Shown: piece by piece, positions 1 to 8,447 of the stretch | How the letters are laid out: each line of letters starts with the position of its first letter | Position numbering within the stretch: position 1 is the first letter of the stretch | NCBI RefSeq assembly: GCF_026625565.1 | Contig: NZ_CP112998.1 | Location: forward strand, 7,042,501-7,106,500 | From: Dyadobacter pollutisoli | GTDB lineage: Bacteria > Bacteroidota > Bacteroidia > Cytophagales > Spirosomataceae | Length of the DNA: 64,000 nucleotides | Direction: 5' to 3' | The notes under the pieces: generated by a model | The model's database searches: none | What the model was told of the DNA's origin: nothing | What the model saw: only the letters and a program-made list of their open reading frames with translations | Program-made: the position numbers and the translations under genes

Positions 1-2
1 GC

Positions 3-1307
3 TCAACCCGGTATCATTCCCAGTACTGTTTCCAGTGCCATTCCCCGGGAGCCCTTGATGAGAATGTATGTATTTTCTTGCGGGTTGTCCATGACCCAGT
101 TATGCAGCGAAAACTTGTCGGGAAAGTAGTAAGCCTTGGGGAGGGCAGGCAATGCGTGCTGCATCAGTTTGCCCGACAAAATCACAATGTCAAAGTTTTC
201 CGCAGCGATCAGTTTGCCCAGCGCAAGGTGCTCTTCTTCGGCAGCGTCTCCCAGCTCGAACATATCGCCGAGGATCAGCATTTTTTTCGGAGCATCCAGT
301 TTTGCAAAATTCGCCACCGCAGCTGCCATAGAAGATGGATTAGCATTGTAAGCATCCATAATCACCGTATTGCTTCCTTTTTTGACGATCTGCGAGCGGT
401 TATTATCAGGCTGGTAAGTGCTTACAGCTTCGTTTGCGTCCTCATCGGCCACTTCAAAATGCTTTCCTACTGCCAGCGCAGCACAAATGTTATCAAAGTT
501 ATAGCTGCCCGGCAGGTGTGTGGAGACCTTTTTACCATGATTTTCAAAAATCACAAAAGGGCTTTCCTGCAACAAAATGGGGTTAACAGGACTGCTTTCG
601 GAGCAATAAAAGACGATTTCACCGAATGCACGGCGCTTGCTTACCATTTCCATGATCGTATCGTGGGTCGTATTGGCGAAAACGGTCCCCTTCTTTTTGG
701 AAAGAAAATCAAACAATTCTCCCTTTCCTTTTTTGATTCCTTCCACGCCGCCGAAACCTTCCAAATGTGCCTTGCCAATATTCGTGATCAGGCCGTGGGT
801 GGGCTGAGCAATCGTGCTCAGCAGCGCGATTTCAGCCTGATGATTGGCACCCATTTCCACGACCACCATTTCATGTTTGGCCGGGTCAACGGACAGAATG
901 GTCAGCGGTACTCCTATATGGTTATTGAGGTTTCCCTTCGTTGCGTAGGTGTTGTATTTCATCGATAACACTTTTGCTATCAGTTCTTTGGTTGTGGTCT
1001 TGCCATTAGAACCCGTTAATGCGATCACGGGAAAAGTGAATGTTTTGCGATGGTGCCGGGCCAGGTCCTGCAATGCTGCCAGTACATCTTCGACCAATAA
1101 AAAACGATCGCTGGCAACCACGGCCGGATCATCTACCACAGCATAGGCAGCGCCTTTCTGCAAAGCTTCTGCGGCATATTGGTTACCGTCGAACTTATCT
1201 CCTTTTAATGCGAAAAAAATACATCCTTCACTCACCTGGCGGGTGTCGGTGGATATTTTTGCACCTTTTTGGAATATGTTATAAAGTGTTTCGGTGGAAG
1301 TGTACAT
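3..1307 (-). CDS. murF: UDP-N-acetylmuramoyl-tripeptide--D-alanyl-D-alanine ligase (MurF)
   Basis: This cytoplasmic ATP-dependent ligase adds D-Ala-D-Ala to the UDP-MurNAc-tripeptide, the last soluble step in making the peptidoglycan pentapeptide. The 434 residues are a normal MurF length. The N-terminal substrate domain carries the STDTR motif near residue 20, the ATP-binding loop is GSNGKTTTKE at residues 99-108, and the conserved DAYNANP segment lies in the C-terminal half. The gene is complete: its TGA stop sits at the very left edge of the window, so any downstream operon partner is outside. It is divergent from the VCBS protein at 1413. Identification is firm from the Mur ligase motifs. 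Confidence 0.96.
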   Translation of the reverse strand: MYTSTETLYNIFQKGAKISTDTRQVSEGCIFFALKGDKFDGNQYAAEALQKGAAYAVVDDPAVVASDRFLLVEDVLAALQDLARHHRKTFTFPVIALTGSNGKTTTKELIAKVLSMKYNTYATKGNLNNHIGVPLTILSVDPAKHEMVVVEMGANHQAEIALLSTIAQPTHGLITNIGKAHLEGFGGVEGIKKGKGELFDFLSKKKGTVFANTTHDTIMEMVSKRRAFGEIVFYCSESSPVNPILLQESPFVIFENHGKKVSTHLPGSYNFDNICAALAVGKHFEVADEDANEAVSTYQPDNNRSQIVKKGSNTVIMDAYNANPSSMAAAVANFAKLDAPKKMLILGDMFELGDAAEEEHLALGKLIAAENFDIVILSGKLMQHALPALPKAYYFPDKFSLHNWVMDNPQENTYILIKGSRGMALETVLGMIPG

Positions 1308-1386
1308 GGAATTATCGGGTCATTATAAAGTTATGAGCGCTTATTTCGTTACGTTTAAGAAGTGAAATAAGTCGGCCGTGAACCTG

Positions 1387-1394
1387 CAAAACTA
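1387..1394 (-). promoter_or_regulatory. Candidate -7 element for murF
   Basis: Read on the minus strand this is TAGTTTTG, which fits the Bacteroidota -7 consensus TAnnTTTG. It lies about 80 bp upstream of the murF start. No clean TTTG is present at the expected -33 position, so the call is tentative. Confidence 0.35.
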
Positions 1395-1412
1395 ATAGAT
1401 TATTCCTCAACG

Positions 1413-3662
1413 ATGCGTACGAAATATACCTCCTGTGTCTTCTTTATTTTTTACATACTAGCTCTTTCAAAGGCCTCGTCCCAGCAGGTTTGGTTCAAAA
1501 CCGATACCGTTACCAGTGTTTCTTCCAAAGGCGTGAAGTTGAGTAACCCATGGGCAGGTGGGCTCAATGCATCCCAGTTTTTGAAAATGCATTTAAATAG
1601 TGATACCGACGAAGACCTGGTCGTGTACGACCGTACCAATAGTAAGGTCACCACATTCCTGGCCGGCACCGACCCATTGAATCCTGCCAAAAAAACCTAC
1701 ATCCACGCACCATACTACGAATCGCTTTTTCCGCAAACCGACAACTGGATGATCCTCGCCGATTATAATGGAGATGGTCAAAAAGATCTTTTCGCGAGTA
1801 CTTCGCTGGGAATCAGTGTGTACCAGCAGGTGAAAGCAGGTGCTTCGTGGACATGGAAACTGATGGAAGATGTGATCTATACCAGAGGTTTTTCGGGGAA
1901 TATCAATTTGCAGGTCTCGGGAACGGACATTCCCGGTATTACGGACATTGACGACGACGGCGATCTGGATTTGCTTTTGTTCGATTTTTCGGGGACTTAT
2001 GTTGAGCTGCATCAAAACCTGAGCATGGAAAAATTCGGTGTTCCCGATAGTTTGGGCAATTCCAAAAATCCTGTTTTTATGCGGAATGGCGATTGCTGGG
2101 GCAATTTCCGTAAAGGCGATGGCGAGGATTTTGTTTTCGGTGTGGACTGTGGCGTCGTCGATAATTCGGGCGGGCGGATTCTGCATGCCGGTAACTCCAT
2201 TATGCTACACGACCTCAACGGCGATGGCAAAAAAGACCTGCTGGTAGGGCACGTGAGCAATGAACACATTTCGTTTCTGACCAATTCGTCGGAGGGACTG
2301 ATCGGAAATTACACGGCTTTTACCAACACATATCCCGCGGTTAATCCGGTTTTGCTGCACATTTTCCCGGCTGCATTTATGGAAGACGTGGATTTTGATG
2401 GTGTGAAAGATTTACTGATCGCACCCAGCGTACCTTCCAACGATCTCAATTTGACAGATTTCAAATCATCGGGCTGGTACTATCACAATGCAGGCACCAG
2501 CGACAAGCCGGATTTTAAACTGGTACAAAAAAACTTCCTGCAAGACCAGATGCTCGACGTCGGCGAAAACGCGTCACCTTCGTTTTTTGACATCGATGGT
2601 GATGGTGACCTGGACATGCTCATTGGTACTGGCGGAATGCCAGGCGCGACGGGATTCAAAGGCGGGTTCTGGCTTCTGAAAAATGAAGGCAGTGCAACTG
2701 AACCTGCATTCAAAGTGGAATCTGAAAACTACTTGGACATACCTTCTTCGCTGGCGTTATACAACCTTAAACCTCAATGGACGGATTTCAATGGTGACGG
2801 CGTGGCCGATCTTGGATTTGCAGCAACGTCAACTGCTACGCTTAAAATGGAGTACCGTTACATTCCTAACAAGGCTACTGGCAATGCCGCGGCACAGCTG
2901 AATTTGGGAGAAGCGGTAACCATTACTATGCCTGCCGAGTCTCAAACTGGCGATTCACCGTATTTTTATGATGCCGACAATGATGGAGACTTAGATTTAA
3001 TAGTGGGAAAACAGCAGGGCAACATTTACTATTATACCAACACAGGTACCAATAAGCAGTATTCTTTCAAACTGGAAACAGACGCTTTTGCAGGTGTCGG
3101 GATCAATTTCGCAGGTCGCTCGCCACAACTGGCCGTCACGGATTTCGACCTCGACGGCAAGCCTGACCTCGCTACCGTTGACCACACAGGCAATGTCCGT
3201 ATTTTTCACGGTGCTGACTGGGGCAAATGGACAGAAAGAGAAAGTGCATTGGTAGCGCTAAACGGAAAAGCCGGAGCGCCGGTTTACGGGAACTACCTCG
3301 CCCTGGCAGTGGGAGATTATGACGACGACAAAAAACCAGATCTTGCGATAGGTAGTAATGCGGGAGGTATCCGGCTGCTAACTAATGTGTTGCCAGTCAC
3401 CATTACCGGTACTGAGCCTCCATTGGAACCGACGATCAAAGTTTATCCGAATCCTGCTGCTGACTATTTGAAAGTGTTGTCGTCAAAAAATGGAACGGTT
3501 GATATTTTGACAGTGAGCGGTAAAACGGTTTTGCGGAACCAGGCGATCAGGGCTAATACGGAGAAGCAAATTTCCACATTGAACTGGCCTGCTGGACTAT
3601 ATATTTTAGAATTGAAAGCAGGCGATGTGCGTGTTACGCGTAAGGTAGTTTTAGAACCGTAG
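1413..3662 (+). CDS. Secreted VCBS/FG-GAP repeat protein with T9SS sorting domain
   Basis: A 749-residue exported protein of unknown role. It opens with a signal peptide of about 23 residues ending near KASSQQ. The body holds many FG-GAP/VCBS repeats with calcium-loop motifs of the DxDxDGxxD kind (DYNGDGQKD, DIDDDGDLD, DLNGDGKKD, DADNDGDLD), which fold as a beta-propeller. From about residue 674 it carries a type A T9SS C-terminal sorting domain (VYPNPAADYLKV, then GLYILEL). It should be moved across the outer membrane by T9SS and released or anchored at the surface. Such proteins often bind carbohydrate or ligands, but no catalytic motif is visible. It heads the plus-strand carbohydrate block. 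Confidence 0.85.
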   Translation: MRTKYTSCVFFIFYILALSKASSQQVWFKTDTVTSVSSKGVKLSNPWAGGLNASQFLKMHLNSDTDEDLVVYDRTNSKVTTFLAGTDPLNPAKKTYIHAPYYESLFPQTDNWMILADYNGDGQKDLFASTSLGISVYQQVKAGASWTWKLMEDVIYTRGFSGNINLQVSGTDIPGITDIDDDGDLDLLLFDFSGTYVELHQNLSMEKFGVPDSLGNSKNPVFMRNGDCWGNFRKGDGEDFVFGVDCGVVDNSGGRILHAGNSIMLHDLNGDGKKDLLVGHVSNEHISFLTNSSEGLIGNYTAFTNTYPAVNPVLLHIFPAAFMEDVDFDGVKDLLIAPSVPSNDLNLTDFKSSGWYYHNAGTSDKPDFKLVQKNFLQDQMLDVGENASPSFFDIDGDGDLDMLIGTGGMPGATGFKGGFWLLKNEGSATEPAFKVESENYLDIPSSLALYNLKPQWTDFNGDGVADLGFAATSTATLKMEYRYIPNKATGNAAAQLNLGEAVTITMPAESQTGDSPYFYDADNDGDLDLIVGKQQGNIYYYTNTGTNKQYSFKLETDAFAGVGINFAGRSPQLAVTDFDLDGKPDLATVDHTGNVRIFHGADWGKWTERESALVALNGKAGAPVYGNYLALAVGDYDDDKKPDLAIGSNAGGIRLLTNVLPVTITGTEPPLEPTIKVYPNPAADYLKVLSSKNGTVDILTVSGKTVLRNQAIRANTEKQISTLNWPAGLYILELKAGDVRVTRKVVLEP

Positions 3663-3693
3663 ACTTGGTAAGTCTCGAAGACTTGCCAAGTCT
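3661..3693. repeat. Imperfect hairpin repeat overlapping the VCBS stop codon
   Basis: Two 15-base arms, AGACTTGGTAAGTCT and AGACTTGCCAAGTCT, are separated by CGA and form a nearly perfect hairpin that starts inside the stop codon at 3660-3662. Each arm is itself partly palindromic (AGACTT/AAGTCT). It probably stabilises the mRNA end or acts as a weak terminator. The nested symmetry suggests a dispersed intergenic repeat rather than a simple terminator, and there is no T tract. Confidence 0.55.
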
Positions 3694-3744
3694 TGTAGAG
3701 TAGATACCATTGCCCCAACCCTTACATGATAAAATTCTGAATTC

Positions 3745-4827
3745 ATGCAAGCTCTTCTTGGTGTAATCTTTCATTTTATTGGAGGTTTTGCCTCCGGTAG
3801 TTTTTACATTCCTTACAAGCAAGTCAAAGGCTGGGCCTGGGAATCGTACTGGATCGTGGGAGGCCTGTTTTCGTGGCTCATCGTTCCGCCGCTTGCGGCC
3901 TATCTGACCATCCCAGGTTTCACCGAAATTATCGCCCATACCGACGGCAGTATACTCGTTCTCACTTATGTTTTTGGCGTTTTGTGGGGAATAGGAGGTC
4001 TTACTTACGGTTTAGGAGTCAGGTACTTGGGTGTTGCGCTGGGTAGTTCCATTATTCTTGGCTTATGTTCTGTTTTTGGAGCATTGATTCCCTCCATTTA
4101 TTATCAGTTTTCACCAAGGCCGGGAAAAGATACAATATCTGATCTGTTCACAAATAGCTGGGGACAATGGGTATTATTTGGGTTGCTGGTTTGTGTGATC
4201 GGCATCGTTATCTGTGGAAAAGCAGGGTCAATGAAAGATAGTGACCTGAAAAAAAGCGGCCTCGCAAAGGACGATAAAACCGAATTCAAGATAGGTCTTG
4301 GCCTAACCGTTTCCATCATTTCCGGGGTACTGAGCGCATGTTTTGCATTCGGGATCGATGCGGGCAAGATCATGGCAGAGGAGGCCAATGCAGTGTGGAA
4401 AGCCGTTAATCCTGATCAGGGTGAGTTTTTATTCCAAAACAATGTGACTTATGTCGTGATACTTTTGGGAGGGCTTACTACCAATTTTATCTGGTGTATG
4501 ATGCTGAATGCACGCAACAAAACTTTCGGTAACTACACCGACTCTTCGACGCCGCTGCTTTCCAACTATATTTTTTCAGCACTTGCAGGTACGACCTGGT
4601 TCTTACAGTTCTTCTTTTACGGCATGGGAGAAAGCAAACTGGGCAACGGGCCGAGCTCGTGGATCCTGCACATGGCATTCATTATCCTCGTTGCCAATTC
4701 ATGGGGATTGATCCTGAAAGAATGGAAAGGTGTTAGTAAAAAGACCATTACGACCATTCTGACTGGGATATTGGTGATTGTTTTGTCTGTGCTGATCGTG
4801 GGTTACGGTAACTATCTGAGAGAGTAA
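3745..4827 (+). CDS. rhaT: L-rhamnose/proton symporter RhaT
   Basis: An inner-membrane symporter that imports L-rhamnose with a proton. The 360-residue protein is hydrophobic throughout, with about ten predicted membrane segments, and opens with the family signature FHFIGGFASGSFYIPYK followed by a WAWESYW block. The loop after segment five contains the charged stretch GSMKDSDLKKSGLAKDDKTE. No rhamnose isomerase or kinase is nearby, so in this locus it may take up rhamnose or a related deoxy-sugar freed by the glycosidase at 6345. The next gene starts 14 bp downstream, implying co-transcription. Confidence 0.92.
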   Translation: MQALLGVIFHFIGGFASGSFYIPYKQVKGWAWESYWIVGGLFSWLIVPPLAAYLTIPGFTEIIAHTDGSILVLTYVFGVLWGIGGLTYGLGVRYLGVALGSSIILGLCSVFGALIPSIYYQFSPRPGKDTISDLFTNSWGQWVLFGLLVCVIGIVICGKAGSMKDSDLKKSGLAKDDKTEFKIGLGLTVSIISGVLSACFAFGIDAGKIMAEEANAVWKAVNPDQGEFLFQNNVTYVVILLGGLTTNFIWCMMLNARNKTFGNYTDSSTPLLSNYIFSALAGTTWFLQFFFYGMGESKLGNGPSSWILHMAFIILVANSWGLILKEWKGVSKKTITTILTGILVIVLSVLIVGYGNYLRE

Positions 4828-4841
4828 GCACTTTTGGTTTT

Positions 4842-6083
4842 ATGAAAAAGCACCTTTCAATCCTGGTACTTTTTGCTGCTGTGACAGTAATTACTGCATG
4901 TCAGAAAAAGAATCAAAGCGAGCAAAATAGCGTGGAACAAAAATTAACCGAAGGCACATTTGGCTACGACCTGGCCTTTTTGAATCAATATAAAAAGACA
5001 ATTGTCCTCCATTCGCCGGACAACAGCGGCGCTCAGGCGATACTCGTCGCCGACTATCAGGGTCGGGTTATGACCAGTACAGCTGATGGTGGGCAGGGAA
5101 ATAGCTATGGCTGGATCAATTACGGTTTGATCAAAAGTGGCGAGCATCAGCCACATATGAATGCATTTGGCGGAGAAGAGCGTTTCTGGCTTTCCCCGGA
5201 AGGCGGTCAGTTTTCGATTTATTTCAAAAAAGGTAAATCCTTTGATTTTGAAAACTGGCAAACGCCTGCCATCATTGACACCGTGTCGTTTGCGGTTTCC
5301 GAATCAGATAGCAGCTCAGCTACTTTCGAGGCACGGGCCATGATCGAAAACCACTCAGGCAATACATTTGTCATTGAAATCAAACGCAAAATAACCATGC
5401 TCGACCAGCCGTCGATTCTCAGCGGGCTGGACATTGCTGCGTTAGGAAATTGCAAATCGGTGGCTTATGAATCCGTCAATGCAGTTAAAAACGTAGACGC
5501 AGAATGGAAGCCTGAGACCGGAATGCTGGGTATCTGGCTGCTTGGAATGTTCCGCCCAACCGAAAAGACAGTCATCATCGCACCGTTTTCAAAGAAATTA
5601 TCAGACAAGCCATTGATTACCGACGACTACTTTGGCAAGATCCCGTCGGATAGGATCAAAGTCGCGGATTCGACGGTTTTTCTCAAAGCAGACGGCAAAT
5701 TCAGAAGTAAGATCGGTATTGCGCCACGTTCTGCGCGCAATGTAGCGGGCAGCTACGATTCCGAAAAAGGCATTCTGACGATCATCCAGTATAGTCTTTT
5801 ACCGGAAGAAAAATACTTGAAATCATCCTGGGAAATTCACAAAGATCCCTACAACGGGGACGCATTGAATGCATACAATGACGGAAAACTCGAAGACGGA
5901 ACACAAATGGGACCATTCTATGAGCTGGAATCCAACTCCTCCACCCGCGCATTGAAAACGGGGGAATCGCTGGTGCATCGCCAGCGTACCTACCATTTTG
6001 AAGGAGACCCGGCCAGCCTTAATGACATTTCCCAAAAGGTACTGGGTGTAAATATTGAGCAAATCGGAGAGATATTTGAATAA
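4842..6083 (+). CDS. DUF6786 family lipoprotein
   Basis: A 413-residue lipoprotein of unknown function. The signal peptide MKKHLSILVLFAAVTVITAC ends in a lipobox (ITAC) with the acylated cysteine at residue 20. The mature part resembles the Bacteroidota family DUF6786; I recognise it by overall pattern, with conserved blocks such as GGEERFWLSPEGGQFS and the C-terminal ELESNSSTRAL. The fold is probably an aldose-epimerase-like beta-sandwich, which is inference. It is translated 14 bp after rhaT, so a role in sugar handling at the periplasmic face is plausible. Confidence 0.72.
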   Translation: MKKHLSILVLFAAVTVITACQKKNQSEQNSVEQKLTEGTFGYDLAFLNQYKKTIVLHSPDNSGAQAILVADYQGRVMTSTADGGQGNSYGWINYGLIKSGEHQPHMNAFGGEERFWLSPEGGQFSIYFKKGKSFDFENWQTPAIIDTVSFAVSESDSSSATFEARAMIENHSGNTFVIEIKRKITMLDQPSILSGLDIAALGNCKSVAYESVNAVKNVDAEWKPETGMLGIWLLGMFRPTEKTVIIAPFSKKLSDKPLITDDYFGKIPSDRIKVADSTVFLKADGKFRSKIGIAPRSARNVAGSYDSEKGILTIIQYSLLPEEKYLKSSWEIHKDPYNGDALNAYNDGKLEDGTQMGPFYELESNSSTRALKTGESLVHRQRTYHFEGDPASLNDISQKVLGVNIEQIGEIFE

Positions 6084-6344
6084 AAGCATGATAGTGCAGG
6101 ACAGTTGGAATAATGCTGTTACTCTGCATGCACTGCGAACACGAGAGATTTTGGGTCGAGCGTATATTGATTAGCGTTATGTTAGGGTCAATGAGAAAGT
6201 GCTTGAAAAATTGGTAAGCAGCAAAAAAAGGAAGCGGTTATAAGGAAAATGGCTACTATGCAGGCCAATGCTCAAAGTAAAAATCACAACATTACGAGTT
6301 TTATAAGAGTACCATTGCCTTCTCATCGCGTCAACATAAATTAC

Positions 6345-8339
6345 ATGAATTTCCCAATCAGAGTACTTTTTTCCTGGCTCCTCCTGTTTGCCTGCTTACG
6401 GACTACTGCAGCAACGCCTGTACACATCTGGGAAATGCAGGAGCTTACATTTACTGCCGTCAATACCTACAAAAATCCTTATACTGATGTAACTGTATGG
6501 ATAGAGCTGACCGGTCCGGGATTTAAAAAACGTATCTACGGATTTTGGGATGGCGGCAATACGTTCCGTGTGAGGTTGGTGGCTACAACAGCGGGCGACT
6601 GGACCTGGAAAAGTGGGTCCACTCCGAATGATCCGGGACTTTCCGGCAAAACGAGTTCTTTTACGGCTGTTGAGTGGAGTCAGAAAGAAAAGTTGGACAA
6701 CCCACTCAGGCGTGGATTCCTTCGGACTTCACCTAATAACCATGCTTTAAATTTCGCGGACGGCACACCATACCTGGCCATTGGTGATACCTGGTTTTCC
6801 ATGGGAGCTAACCGGTTCAAATGGTATGACGATGAAGTGAAAAGGCCCATTGGCCCGAAGGCTGGATTTAAGGATTACGTACGCTATCGGAAAGCACAGG
6901 GTTACAACTGGGTAAGTATGATCGCTGCCTATCCGAATTGGAAGACCGATGACAGTTCTTACATTCTGGTAGTAGCCGATTCTGTGAAAACAACCTTACG
7001 TTCGGCTTGGGAAGAGTTTGGGACAAACAGTGCAAAGAATATGGACAATGAAGGAGGAAGACCTTTTTTGTTCCCCGGAAAAGTGCCGGGCTACGAAAAT
7101 TATTTCCCTGATATGGAGCGGCTTAACCCGGAATATTTCAAATACATTGACCGGAAGGTCGCCTATCTTAATGCTAATGGCATCATTCCTTTTATGGAAG
7201 CTACCAGGCGGGATGCCAGCCTGCTCTGGTTTAAATACTATCGGTGGCCTGATTCGTATTCCCGTTTTTTGCAATACTTCTATTCTCGTTACCAGGCTTA
7301 CAATACTGTGCTCAGCCCGGTGCACCTCGACATTATTGATAAAACGGTAAGCCCGGGAGATTTTGTTACTTCGATTAAAGATGTTGAAAAAAGGTTCGGG
7401 CCGCTGCCGTTTGAAAACCTGTTGTCCGCCAACGCCAATCCGTCCACGCTCGAAAACTGGGGCGAGGATTCCTGGGTGACATTGCACCAGACGGGCAATC
7501 AACGGGAACACAATAACTACTGGTACCTGACAGAGATATATAATCTTAAAAATCCAAAACCAGCGTTGAATGGCGAGCCTTATTACTCAGGTTATAAAGA
7601 CAACAGGGGAAAGGACGGCGTGAACTACACCCGGGGTGCGGATGGCGGCACCGAGCATGACAATGAAATCGTGCGATCGGGAATTTACGGAAGCTTCCTC
7701 TCCGGCGGACTTGCCGGTCACGTTTATGGTGCCGAAGGTATATGGGGCGGCGATATAGAACCAGCCGCGCCGATCCATATGTGGGACGCTTTCAAATGGA
7801 GATCTGCGGCAGAGATGCAATACCTGAAAACTTTCGCTTTTTCTATCGGGCGCCGGTACCAGGAACTTGTACCATTGGCAGACCTGGTGTCACCCAATAA
7901 AACGCATGATATACTGAGTTATGAAGGCTGGGCTTATTGCGCCCGCACACCGGATAAGAATATCTTTATGGTGTATTTCGAGAAGGGTTGCCCGAAATCA
8001 GAGATCCGGGGCTGTAAGCTCAACAGTGTATACAGCGCTCAGTGGTTTAACCCACGCAATGGCAGCTGGATCAATGTGGGTGATGGCCAGTTGGTTTCCG
8101 GCAAGACCGGGATCATCAAACTTCCACCATTACCTTCTGAAACAGACTGGGGTTTGAAATTAATCTACAAAGGTGAGCGGGACATTCATATAGCATACCA
8201 GGAATACGGTTTTGTGCGCGATTCATTATCCACGAGAATATTCAGAAGGCTGCTAACCCTACCGGTTGCAGGTAGTATCTTGGCCTTAGTGATCGTTGCC
8301 TGGCTAATTAGACGCAGGAGAAACAGTAAAGCCGCTTGA
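6345..8339 (+). CDS. DUF5060/DUF4038 glycoside hydrolase (apiosidase-like), C-terminally membrane-anchored
   Basis: A probable secreted glycosidase acting on plant polysaccharide side chains. I chose the ATG at 6345 over the longer frame from 6249 because it begins a proper signal peptide (MNFPIRVLFSWLLLFACL) cleaved near TTAA. An N-terminal beta-sandwich (DUF5060, containing YGFWDGGNTFRVR) is followed by a TIM-barrel like DUF4038/GH140 (YLAIGDTWFSMG, GYNWVSMIAAYP, LNGEPYYSGY, where the Glu is a candidate catalytic acid) and a small C-terminal beta domain. Unusually, the last 30 residues form a membrane helix followed by RRRRNSK, which would tether the enzyme. GH140 enzymes cut apiosyl-rhamnose linkages; the exact substrate here is inferred. 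Confidence 0.78.
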   Translation: MNFPIRVLFSWLLLFACLRTTAATPVHIWEMQELTFTAVNTYKNPYTDVTVWIELTGPGFKKRIYGFWDGGNTFRVRLVATTAGDWTWKSGSTPNDPGLSGKTSSFTAVEWSQKEKLDNPLRRGFLRTSPNNHALNFADGTPYLAIGDTWFSMGANRFKWYDDEVKRPIGPKAGFKDYVRYRKAQGYNWVSMIAAYPNWKTDDSSYILVVADSVKTTLRSAWEEFGTNSAKNMDNEGGRPFLFPGKVPGYENYFPDMERLNPEYFKYIDRKVAYLNANGIIPFMEATRRDASLLWFKYYRWPDSYSRFLQYFYSRYQAYNTVLSPVHLDIIDKTVSPGDFVTSIKDVEKRFGPLPFENLLSANANPSTLENWGEDSWVTLHQTGNQREHNNYWYLTEIYNLKNPKPALNGEPYYSGYKDNRGKDGVNYTRGADGGTEHDNEIVRSGIYGSFLSGGLAGHVYGAEGIWGGDIEPAAPIHMWDAFKWRSAAEMQYLKTFAFSIGRRYQELVPLADLVSPNKTHDILSYEGWAYCARTPDKNIFMVYFEKGCPKSEIRGCKLNSVYSAQWFNPRNGSWINVGDGQLVSGKTGIIKLPPLPSETDWGLKLIYKGERDIHIAYQEYGFVRDSLSTRIFRRLLTLPVAGSILALVIVAWLIRRRRNSKAA

Positions 8340-8447
8340 TAACCTAAGTCTCACAGTAAAAACATGTCATTCCGGGTTTTGTAAGCAATGCCATTTCGTT
8401 GAAAAATATTCCTAAACGCTTAAATAACAATACCTTTTCCGGATTTT

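Noticed and set aside
78..968. 296-codon plus-strand ORF within murF
   Set aside because: Complement of a well-conserved gene with no recognisable domain of its own.
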